Shown here piece after piece: positions 8,856 through 14,801 of a DNA stretch of 14,801 bases. The number at the start of each line of letters is the position of its first letter. Positions within the stretch are counted from its first letter, which is position 1. The stretch covers positions 1 through 14,801 of the forward strand of contig JACQVC010000431.1 of NCBI GenBank assembly GCA_016209995.1. The letters are read 5' to 3'. Source of the DNA: Gemmatimonadota bacterium. Lineage in GTDB: Bacteria > Gemmatimonadota > Gemmatimonadetes > Longimicrobiales > Gaopeijiaceae. The notes below the pieces were generated by a model. The model saw nothing but the letters and a program-made list of their open reading frames with translations, was not told the DNA's origin and searched no databases. The position numbers were made by a program, and so were the translations under genes.

Positions 8856-10393
8856 CGGTTCTCGACCTCCTCGCGTTCGTTCCGCCTCCGTGAGCCTGCC
8901 AGCGCGCGGATCACACCCACGATGCCGAGCCATCCTATCAGGAACGCGAACGTCCAGGCCACCACGCGCGGGAGCGCGACAGCTAACACGGCCAGGCCCA
9001 CCGCGCCAATCGACCCGGTGAGCAGCACGGTGCGTCCCTCGCGGGCCAGCGGCCGCGATCCGGCCAGGGCATCCCCGAGCGTCGATCCGGCGCGCACCAG
9101 GTCAGCGAGTCGCCAACCCGTCGAGCCGCCGACCGACCAGCGCTCGATCCGCTGCTGGATCGTTCCCTCCGGGTCCAGCGGTGAGTGCGGCGGCGCCGGC
9201 AGGTGCGGATAGCGGTCCTCCGCCGACCAGAGTCCCCTCCGCGCGCGCCCGGGAAGCACGATCTCCACGGAAGACATCAGGTCGGCTCGAAAAAGGCCCT
9301 CGAGCTGCGCCGCGAACTCCGCATCGAGAACCGCTACGTCGATCTCGAAGTTCCCGAGCAGACTCGCCGAGTTCAGGTTGCTGGAGCCCACGCGAGACCA
9401 GATTCCGTCCGCGACCGCGCTTTTGGCATGGATCATCGGCCCCTGCCACTCGAAGATCCGGACGCCCGCCTCGAGCAGGGAGCGATAGCCGCCGCGCGAA
9501 AGGCTTCCCACGACCGGCCAGTTGTTGTGACCGGGGACCAGGATGCGCACGTCCACGCCGTCTCGGGCGGCCGCGGCCAAAGCTTCGGCAACGGGACGCG
9601 GCGCCAGGAAGTAGGCGTCGGTAATCCACAGCCGCTCCCGTGCGCTGGTAGCCACGAGTTGCGTGGCTCGATACACGCGGGAGCGCCACGGCTCACCCTG
9701 AATCACCCACACCGGCGTGTCCCCCACACGCGGCGTCTGAGCGGGGTCGGCGCGAAGCGACGCCGACACCGGTGGGCCGCTGTCCGCCCAGATATGTTCG
9801 AACGTCTGTGCTGCGGCGGCCGCCGCGGGACCACGCACCTCCGCGCCGGTATCCCGCCAGGGGGGGGTGCCGGACGCGATATCCCCGGCCCACTCGACAC
9901 CGACGCAGAAGCCTCCGACGAAGGCGACGACCCCATCCACGACGACCAGCTTGCGGTGGTCACGCTGCAGCACTCCGTATGGGTCCCGCAGCGACGGACG
10001 ATTGAACGCCCGCACTTCGACTCCCGCTTCGTGGAACGGCCGCCAGAACCTCGCGGGAGTGGCCCAGCAGCCCACCCAGTCGTAGAGGACTCGCACCTCC
10101 ACGCCCTGTCGGGCCTTCTCGATCAGCACGTCCCGGAAACTGCGGCCGATCCTGTCGTTTCTCAGGATGTAGTTCTCGAAGTGTACGTATCGCTCCGCGG
10201 CCAGGATCGCATCGATCCAGGCGTCGAACGTCACCGAACCTTCGAACTGGAGCCGGATCCTGTTTCCCTCGATGCGGGCCGCTCCCGTGGCGCGCTGCAT
10301 CGGCGGACCCGAGAGGCGCCGCTCGCCGGCCTCGCTCCGTGACGAAACGGGCAGCTCACTCTTCGCGTGGGGCGGACTCAGGGTCTGGATCAT
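8852..10393 (-). CDS. Cardiolipin synthase-type phospholipase D protein
   Basis: Phosphatidyltransferase of the PLD superfamily, 513 residues from ATG 10393. It has two HKD motifs: QRDHRKLVVVDG (His146, Lys148, Asp153) and MIHAKSAVADG (His322, Lys324, Asp329), each followed by the expected GG or GSSN. HFENYILRND and RVLYDWVG before the first motif are typical of bacterial cardiolipin synthases. Unlike E. coli ClsA, there are no N-terminal membrane helices; instead two hydrophobic segments lie near the C-terminus (LTGSIGAVGLAVLAVALP and VVAWTFAFLIGWLGIVGVIR). It most likely condenses phosphatidylglycerol to cardiolipin at the inner membrane; another phosphodiesterase role is possible. The frame extends to a TTG at 10435 without a ribosome binding site. 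It overlaps ccdA by 4 bases, so the two form an operon. Confidence 0.88.
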   Translation of the reverse strand: MIQTLSPPHAKSELPVSSRSEAGERRLSGPPMQRATGAARIEGNRIRLQFEGSVTFDAWIDAILAAERYVHFENYILRNDRIGRSFRDVLIEKARQGVEVRVLYDWVGCWATPARFWRPFHEAGVEVRAFNRPSLRDPYGVLQRDHRKLVVVDGVVAFVGGFCVGVEWAGDIASGTPPWRDTGAEVRGPAAAAAAQTFEHIWADSGPPVSASLRADPAQTPRVGDTPVWVIQGEPWRSRVYRATQLVATSARERLWITDAYFLAPRPVAEALAAAARDGVDVRILVPGHNNWPVVGSLSRGGYRSLLEAGVRIFEWQGPMIHAKSAVADGIWSRVGSSNLNSASLLGNFEIDVAVLDAEFAAQLEGLFRADLMSSVEIVLPGRARRGLWSAEDRYPHLPAPPHSPLDPEGTIQQRIERWSVGGSTGWRLADLVRAGSTLGDALAGSRPLAREGRTVLLTGSIGAVGLAVLAVALPRVVAWTFAFLIGWLGIVGVIRALAGSRRRNEREEVENR

Positions 10394-10526
10394 GGGTGTA
10401 AGGCGTACCCTCGTGGCGGGATGCGGGATCCACAAGGGTCCGTACCAGGGTTAAGGCAGCAGGTGATCAGCAACTGGCAACTAGCCGCCCCTACCCTCCT
10501 ACTGTTGATCGGGGCGCGGCGGGGAT

Positions 10527-10559
10527 GAATCGGCAATCGTCAATGGCTAATCGCGGGTA
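10527..10559 (-). repeat. Heptad-type repeat, copy 2
   Basis: Read on the minus strand this is ACCCGCGAT, TAGCCAT, TGACGATTG and CCGATTC, with ATT recurring every 7 bases. Compared with the copy at 3248-3274 it has exactly one additional heptamer. It lies about 15 bases after the arginine decarboxylase stop, in the 180-base gap before the phospholipase gene. Confidence 0.4.
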
Positions 10560-10573
10560 AAAGCGCGCCGACC

Positions 10574-11164
10574 TCAGTCCGGCTGTTCGTCCCCGACCCA
10601 GCCACAGTGCACGGCAGACGCCAGCACAGTGACCCAGCGTCCGTCCTCGGGCGCTTCCGCCACCACGGTGTGGTTCATGGTGTGGACGATCTGTCCCGAA
10701 AGCTTCCACTGCTCGCGGCGTTCGTCCCACGCCTCGTCGGGGTTGAACGGGACCCCCAGCACCGTGGCGAGCATCGATGCCGCCAAGTCCTCCGCGTAGT
10801 CGCCGGCCGTTCGCTCGAGCTGCCCGAAGGCATGGTGCTCCGACACGTATCCGTACCGGTCGCGGTCCGCCGGAATGGCCAAACCGATGCTGGCGGCCAC
10901 GCGGCGACTCGGCTCGTTCGTGGCCGCCTCGGACAGCACGCAGAACACGACCTGGCCCGGGTGCAGGTTGGACAGTCCCTCCTCCGGAGTCACCAGCTCG
11001 CAACGAGGCGGAAAGATCGAGGAGACACGCACCAGATTGAATTGGGCGATGCGGGCATCGCGCAGCGCCATCTCGAAGCTGGTGAGCTTCTCGCGGTGAA
11101 TCCCGACTCCTTTGGTGAGAAAGATCTTGCTGGGAACCAATCGATCCGGGGCGAACAAGGGCAT
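10574..11164 (-). CDS. pdaD: Pyruvoyl-dependent arginine decarboxylase
   Basis: Converts arginine to agmatine and CO2 using a covalently bound pyruvoyl group made by self-cleavage, the first step of agmatine-route polyamine synthesis; it can also serve acid resistance. The 196-residue product has PSKIFLTKGVG, KLTSFEMALRDA and NLVRVSSIFPP, where cleavage is expected between Ser48 and Ser49 with Ser49 becoming the pyruvoyl group. IGLAIPADRDRYGYVSEHH, GDYAEDLAASMLA and DEAWDERRE match the long bacterial PvlArgDC subfamily. The start is ATG 11162-11164, with GTG directly before it as an alternative (GAGG overlaps both). It follows the Fur-family gene by 57 bases in the same direction and may share its transcript. 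No agmatinase or agmatine deiminase is present. Identity is strong. Confidence 0.92.
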   Translation of the reverse strand: MPLFAPDRLVPSKIFLTKGVGIHREKLTSFEMALRDARIAQFNLVRVSSIFPPRCELVTPEEGLSNLHPGQVVFCVLSEAATNEPSRRVAASIGLAIPADRDRYGYVSEHHAFGQLERTAGDYAEDLAASMLATVLGVPFNPDEAWDERREQWKLSGQIVHTMNHTVVAEAPEDGRWVTVLASAVHCGWVGDEQPD

Positions 11165-11221
11165 CACCTCGGCATAGAGCGTGAATGAATGCGATGGTGC
11201 CGGGAATAGATGGGCGCGAAA

Positions 11222-11701
11222 CTACAGCTTCTCGATCGGACAGGTCAAGCCTTGATAGCGGATCGTGACACCCGCGTCGCGGCAGTCGGCGCAGAGCCCG
11301 TAGATCTCGAAGCGGTGCCGCGTCGGAGTGAAGGCGTACGCGGTCGCCACATCGTTTTGGATCGCCTGGAGCGCGTCGCTGCGAAACTCGGTGACCTTGC
11401 CGCACTCGAGGCAGATGAGATGCTGGTGCACGGGCTGGCGGTGCAGCAGGTGCTCGTAGCGCTTGAACCCCTCGCCGAAGTCGTGCTCGTCCACCAGTCC
11501 GCTCTTCACCAGCAGATCGAGCGTGCGGTAGATGGTCGCTTTGCCGATTCGCTCGCCGGAATCTCGCAGCCGCTGCTCGATATCGTCCACGGAGAGGTGC
11601 CCAACGGCGGAGAAAACCGCGTCCGCGACGGCCGCGCGCTGCTGCGTGACGGGGAGGCCCTGTTCCCTCAGGTAGCGCTCGAACAGGTGCACGAAAGGCA
11701 T
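11222..11701 (-). CDS. Fur-family metal-dependent transcriptional regulator
   Basis: DNA-binding repressor of 159 residues. The N-terminal winged helix covers about residues 1-85, with VTQQRAAVADAVF and the recognition-helix motif GKATIYRTLDLL (53-64). The C-terminal dimer and metal domain has HQHLICLECGKVTEF (His92, His94, Cys97, Cys100) and HRFEIYGLCADC (Cys137, Cys140); the two CxxC pairs form the structural zinc site. Whether it senses iron (Fur), zinc (Zur) or peroxide (PerR) cannot be settled by eye, so no symbol is given. The start at ATG 11701 is supported by GAAGGAAG upstream; the frame is open for another 80 codons, but those lie in the preceding gene. It starts 10 bases after the unknown protein and is followed by the arginine decarboxylase. 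Confidence 0.9.
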   Translation of the reverse strand: MPFVHLFERYLREQGLPVTQQRAAVADAVFSAVGHLSVDDIEQRLRDSGERIGKATIYRTLDLLVKSGLVDEHDFGEGFKRYEHLLHRQPVHQHLICLECGKVTEFRSDALQAIQNDVATAYAFTPTRHRFEIYGLCADCRDAGVTIRYQGLTCPIEKL

Positions 11702-11711
11702 GCCGCTTCCT

Positions 11712-12182
11712 TCAGCGGGCGAGCTCGGCCAGTAGGGCGTTGAGCCGCTCGCTGGCCCCGCCGATCTCGACTCGCCGGGGTTCGCCCGGCTGCTCCTCTC
11801 CGCGCTCGACCACACCATCGATGATCCCTGAAAGCCGTTCGGGCGCCGCGATGCCTTCTTCGAAGAACTGAGTGTCAACCTGGATACCCTTGGCCGTCTG
11901 CTCAGCCCGATAGACGGCCGTGACCACGCGGCGCCGTGGTTCACCAGCCTCGAAGCAGCCGGCGACGACCAGTCCTTGTTCCGTCCGGCCGCGTGCGCGC
12001 GGTGGGAAGAGCCAGAGCGTGTCGATGGCCTCGACTCCCACGCGCTCCGCCAGCAGTCTTACGGCCTGATCCAAACCGAATGCGGGCTCTTCGCGACGTA
12101 AGGTACGCCGGGAGGGCTCGCCCGGTTCCCCTCCGGCCGTCGGGTGCGGCGTTCGTGTCCGCTGCCAGGCTAGGGGGCTCAT
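11712..12182 (-). CDS. Conserved-looking hypothetical protein between nrnA and fur
   Basis: A 156-residue product that I do not recognise. Its ATG shares ATGA with the nrnA stop (4-base overlap) and its stop lies 10 bases before the Fur-family start, so translation is probably coupled to nrnA. The first 35 residues are rich in Pro, Arg and Glu. A helix (LDQAVRLLAERVGVEAIDTL) is followed by likely strands (GLVVAGCFEAG, RRVVTAVYRAE, GIQVDTQFFEEG) and a C-terminal helix (ERLNALLAELA). The motif GEPxRR occurs three times (about 21-26, 80-85 and 133-138). It has no signal peptide or membrane helix and is presumably cytoplasmic. The real start could be an internal one closer to residue 35. Confidence 0.7.
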   Translation of the reverse strand: MSPLAWQRTRTPHPTAGGEPGEPSRRTLRREEPAFGLDQAVRLLAERVGVEAIDTLWLFPPRARGRTEQGLVVAGCFEAGEPRRRVVTAVYRAEQTAKGIQVDTQFFEEGIAAPERLSGIIDGVVERGEEQPGEPRRVEIGGASERLNALLAELAR

Positions 12183-13222
12183 GGCGGCGTGTCCCGCTGC
12201 GCGGGCCCGGCGGCGGCGAGGACCGCCGCGCGCGCCGCCTCGATCACCGCAGGACGAACCTGGTCGACCGGGCCTTCGATCACCGCGCCCGCCGCCTTGA
12301 TGTGGCCGCCCCCGCCGAATTGTCCCGCCAGGGCATTCACGTCCACCGGTCCGCTCGACCGGAAGGAAACCTTGGTGTGGTTGTCGTCGGTCTGGCGAAA
12401 CAGCATGGCCACCTGAACGCCTCGAATAGAGCGGGGGTAGTCGACGAAGCCCTCCAGGTCCTCGCTGGTCGCGCGCAGCTCCACGAAAAGGCTGCGTGGC
12501 ACCGTCACCCAGGCCAGCCCGTGGTCCAGATCCGTGTCCAGCTCGTCCAGCGTCGCTCGCAACAGCTGGATGCGCCGCAGCGGCCAGGTTGCGTGCACGC
12601 GCTCGAAGATGTCCTCCAGGTTCACGCCGCGAGAGAGCAGATCGGCCGCGATCAGGTGGCTCGCCGGCGTGGAATTGCTGAAACGAAACGAACCCGTATC
12701 GGTCATGATAGCCACGTACAGCCCGGCACAGACCGGCTGGGGCCACGGTCCGCCGGCGGCCGAGATAACGTCATAGAGAAGCTCGCCTGTGGCACACGCC
12801 TGTGTGTCCACGAGCATCAGGCCCGCGAGCGGAGAATCACCGGGCTGATGATGATCGATGATCACCTTGGGCAGCTCGGAGATCAGCGGGTTGATCCGGC
12901 CCACTCGAGGCGCCTCGCCCGTATCGACAACGACGGCCAGATCCGCGCTGCGGCAGTATGCCGGCGCGGCCGGAGTCTTCGCATCGATCACGACATCGAG
13001 GCCCGGAAGCAGGAATTCGAACATCTCCGGAAACGGCGTGGGGTTGACGATGCGCGCCTCGATGCCGCGGCCCGCCAGCCAGGCTAGTAGGGCGGCTTCA
13101 CAGCCGGCTCCGTCGCCATCCGCGTTGATGTGGGTAGTCAGCACCACCCGGCGGGCGTTGCCCAGCGCATCGGCAACTTCCGTGACCCGGGCAGCGCGAT
13201 GCTCGGGAGTTCGGTAGCTCAC
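12179..13222 (-). CDS. nrnA: NrnA-like DHH/DHHA1 phosphoesterase (oligoribonuclease / pAp phosphatase)
   Basis: Mn-dependent phosphodiesterase of 347 residues expected to degrade very short RNAs to mononucleotides and to dephosphorylate pAp. The DHH domain has THINADGDG (His31, Asp35, Asp37), VVVDTG (Asp100) and IIDHHQPGDS (Asp123, His124, His125), then AIMTDTGSFRFSNS. The C-terminal DHHA1 domain carries FGGGGHIKAAG (His307). All metal ligands expected of the family are present. The start is GTG 13222. It shares GTGA with the stop of a candidate small ORF just upstream and overlaps the next gene by ATGA, so it is in a coupled series. A link to CoA metabolism is possible, since pAp arises from use of CoA-derived groups and coaE lies upstream. 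Family certain; exact substrate inferred. Confidence 0.92.
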   Translation of the reverse strand: MSYRTPEHRAARVTEVADALGNARRVVLTTHINADGDGAGCEAALLAWLAGRGIEARIVNPTPFPEMFEFLLPGLDVVIDAKTPAAPAYCRSADLAVVVDTGEAPRVGRINPLISELPKVIIDHHQPGDSPLAGLMLVDTQACATGELLYDVISAAGGPWPQPVCAGLYVAIMTDTGSFRFSNSTPASHLIAADLLSRGVNLEDIFERVHATWPLRRIQLLRATLDELDTDLDHGLAWVTVPRSLFVELRATSEDLEGFVDYPRSIRGVQVAMLFRQTDDNHTKVSFRSSGPVDVNALAGQFGGGGHIKAAGAVIEGPVDQVRPAVIEAARAAVLAAAGPAQRDTPP

Positions 13223-13311
13223 TCCTCGTACCGTGTGCTTCCGCCGAGAATGCGGTGGATGCGCTCGCTGCGGGTACCCCGCTGCTCGCGACGCGTCACC
13301 GTTGTGGACAA
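13219..13311 (-). CDS. Candidate 30-residue small protein upstream of nrnA
   Basis: Within the 126-base gap between the coaE-PHP gene and nrnA, a TTG at 13311 is preceded by GGAG (13321-13318) at the ideal distance of 6 bases. It opens a frame of 30 codons that ends in TGA sharing GTGA with the nrnA start. 24 of 30 third positions are G or C, like the neighbours. The product is strongly basic with several Arg (ends HRILGGSTRYEE) and resembles nothing I know. A hairpin GCGGG/CCCGC (loop GTA) lies inside it. It could be a real small protein or simply a leader that couples ribosomes into nrnA. Confidence 0.4.
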   Translation of the reverse strand: MSTTVTRREQRGTRSERIHRILGGSTRYEE

Positions 13312-13348
13312 AGTTTGCTCCGATGTCAGGAGCCTGAAGGGCGCAACA

Positions 13349-14641
13349 TTAGGCCCGGTCCACCCACTTACGCAACTTTGCCCACGTGGACGCGACATGC
13401 ACGCGGCGAGGCGAGGTGCGGCCGTGGATACGACCCGATTTAAGCGCTGCCACGAACGCAGCGGGCTGGTTCGGGTGAGCGGGGCACTCCACGAACGCCG
13501 TCCCGATCTCGCCCAACGTGTGCGCGTCCGATCCCGCGCCGCACGTCACGTTGTGGCGCGCCGCCCAAGCGGCGGCTCGTTCGTTGAGCGAGGCACTGTG
13601 GAGCCTGGCGTTGTGGACCTCGACGACGTCGACGCGTCCCAGCATACGATCGAGGTGATGGCCGGAGCCGCCTTTGCCGCTGGCGAACGGATGGGGCACG
13701 TATACGATACCGCCCTGGGCATGCACGCGGTCGCAGACTTCCTGTGCGGGTGTACCCTTCGGTATGGCCTCGTGCACGTAGAGCCCGATCACATCGATCC
13801 CCTCGGCCGTGCGCACTTCCTCACCCGGGATGATGCGGTCCGGGGCCACCGCCGCGAGCTGCAACGCCGCTCCGATCTCGTTGTGATCGGTGATACAGAT
13901 TCTCGTCAACCCCACCGCCTCCGCGTGCTCGAGCACGGCGTGCGGATCGGAGAGGCAGTCGTAGGACGCCGAAGTGTGCAGGTGCATGTCGATACGCATG
14001 CGCGAGCCGAGTGACGGCTCGTGGGCACCCGCCCGCTCCCGCAGCGACGCCAAGACCGCGAGGGCGCGCGCGCGGAGATCCACCAGGCTCCCGCTGTTGT
14101 CGATGATGATGTCGGCGCGAGCGCGCTTGGCGACGGCCGGTTGTTGGGCGCGCAGGATCTGCTCCGCCTGGGCACGGGGAAGCCCTCGATCCCGAACCAA
14201 CCGATCGGTTCGCACCGACTCCGGCGCGTCGACGAGCACCACCACGTCGAACTCGCCCTCCATGCCGGCCTCGAACAGCAGCGGAATCTCGGCCGCGGCC
14301 ACGCGAGTGCCCAGCCTCCGTTGCTCACGCAGCCATTCGTCCCGCTGCGCGCGAATGCGTGGATGGGTGATCGCTTCGAGGCGGGCGCGTGCCGCGGGAT
14401 CTGCGAAGACCAGAGCGCGCACGCGTTCCCGGTCCAGGCTCCCGTTGTCTCGGAGCACGCGGTTGCCGAATGCGTGAGTGACCTCGCGCAGTCCGGGCGT
14501 ACCCGGCGCCACGACGTCACGCGCGATCTGGTCGGCATCCAGGACCGGTACGCCGGCCTCCCGCCAGATCGCGGCGACCGTGGACTTGCCGCTCGCCGCG
14601 TTTCCGGTAAGGGCTACGGTCAGCACGGGCCAGCCGCTCAA
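13349..14641 (-). CDS. coaE: Fusion of dephospho-CoA kinase and PHP-family phosphoesterase
   Basis: One 430-residue frame with two enzymes. Residues 1 to about 205 are dephospho-CoA kinase (last step of CoA synthesis): P-loop TGNAASGKST (12-21), DADQIARDVV, THPRIRAQ and EIPLLFEAGME. After a short linker, residues 215-430 form a complete PHP domain: MRIDMHLHTS (His220, His222), ICITDHNE (Asp252, His253), PGEEV (Glu274), YVPHPFASGKGG (His317), EVHNAR and GSDAHT (Asp372, His374), the usual metal ligands of PHP phosphoesterases. Its substrate is unknown; relatives act on nucleotides or RNA ends. The start is TTG 14641, sharing TTGA with the stop of the upstream gene. Met215 could serve as an internal start for a free PHP protein, but has no ribosome binding site. 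CoaE normally stands alone at about 200 residues. Confidence 0.9.
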   Translation of the reverse strand: MSGWPVLTVALTGNAASGKSTVAAIWREAGVPVLDADQIARDVVAPGTPGLREVTHAFGNRVLRDNGSLDRERVRALVFADPAARARLEAITHPRIRAQRDEWLREQRRLGTRVAAAEIPLLFEAGMEGEFDVVVLVDAPESVRTDRLVRDRGLPRAQAEQILRAQQPAVAKRARADIIIDNSGSLVDLRARALAVLASLRERAGAHEPSLGSRMRIDMHLHTSASYDCLSDPHAVLEHAEAVGLTRICITDHNEIGAALQLAAVAPDRIIPGEEVRTAEGIDVIGLYVHEAIPKGTPAQEVCDRVHAQGGIVYVPHPFASGKGGSGHHLDRMLGRVDVVEVHNARLHSASLNERAAAWAARHNVTCGAGSDAHTLGEIGTAFVECPAHPNQPAAFVAALKSGRIHGRTSPRRVHVASTWAKLRKWVDRA

Positions 14642-14801
14642 GAACCGGCGGACGCGGTCGTGCCGTCCCGCTGAGCCTCGCCGTCGTCCGCGACCTGTTC
14701 GGCCGCCGCGCTGGCCTCGCGTGCGGCCTTCCGAGTTCGGCGTGCCACCAGATAGGCGATGAGGCCGACGAGAACGAAGACGAGCGCGCCGGTCGTCCCC
14801 A
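14638..14801 (-). CDS. Small membrane-anchored protein, N-terminus cut by window edge
   Basis: The frame enters from the right edge and ends in TGA at 14640-14638, which shares TTGA with the coaE start. The 53 visible residues begin with a hydrophobic helix (ALVFVLVGLIAYLVA) followed by a basic stretch (RRTRKAAREA) and an acidic, Ala-rich tail. By the positive-inside rule the tail is probably cytoplasmic. It is likely co-transcribed with coaE-PHP. Too little is visible to name a family. Confidence 0.55.
   Translation of the reverse strand, partial: GTTGALVFVLVGLIAYLVARRTRKAAREASAAAEQVADDGEAQRDGTTASAGS

Noticed and set aside
9185..10342. Long plus-strand open frame (385 codons) antisense to the phospholipase gene
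   Set aside because: No recognisable domain; the opposite strand has two intact HKD motifs.
11168..11224. Possible read-through fusion of the Fur-family protein into the arginine decarboxylase
   Set aside because: The two are in the same frame with only the TAG between them, but both have normal lengths and the decarboxylase has its own start.
11702..11944. N-terminal extension of the Fur-family protein by 80 residues
   Set aside because: It overlaps the unknown gene completely, while ATG 11701 has a good ribosome binding site and matches normal Fur length.

Overview
This is a GC-rich, gene-dense stretch of bacterial chromosome with mostly ordinary housekeeping and envelope genes. The gene mix (peptidoglycan recycling, a lipid-anchored gamma-glutamyltransferase, a pyruvoyl-type arginine decarboxylase, a Fur-family regulator, many GTG/TTG starts in overlapping gene pairs) would fit a Gemmatimonadota-like or similar high-GC environmental lineage. 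That placement is inference; there is no rRNA or other taxonomic marker here.

Layout. Positions 1-2951 (minus strand) hold a tightly packed unit, murQ > anmK > GT-C glycosyltransferase (cut by the left edge), which recycles anhydro-MurNAc and adds a polyprenyl-sugar-type membrane transferase. A 377-base gene-free gap follows (2952-3328) with a short terminal-inverted-repeat element flanked by a CTAAG duplication. ggt (plus) runs to 5074 and converges on a minus-strand exported glycine-zipper protein (5208-6128). Between them lies a perfect 32-bp inverted repeat. A divergent gap rich in small hairpins (6129-6360) leads to a half-size ABC exporter (6361-8130, plus), whose stop overlaps that of ccdA. 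ccdA and a cardiolipin synthase-type phospholipase D gene form a minus-strand pair (8127-10393). Next, all on the minus strand and read from right to left, come a membrane protein cut by the right edge, a coaE-PHP fusion, a candidate 30-codon ORF, nrnA, an unknown 156-residue protein, a Fur-family regulator and the arginine decarboxylase.

How it fits together. AnmK makes MurNAc-6-phosphate, which MurQ cleaves to GlcNAc-6-phosphate and lactate. The phospholipase D enzyme and CcdA are envelope functions (phospholipid synthesis and thiol transfer). The right-hand cluster joins CoA synthesis, a PHP phosphoesterase, oligoribonucleotide/pAp turnover, metal- or peroxide-type regulation and agmatine synthesis, probably as one or two transcripts, since several genes overlap by exactly 4 bases.

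No defence island, CRISPR, phage or secondary-metabolite cluster is visible. The most unusual items are the MITE-like element, the perfect inverted repeat built of tandem 15-mers, the coaE-PHP fusion, an unpaired ABC half-exporter with Asp in place of the catalytic Glu, the candidate small ORF before nrnA, and a hairpin repeat that encodes part of the AnmK C-terminus.
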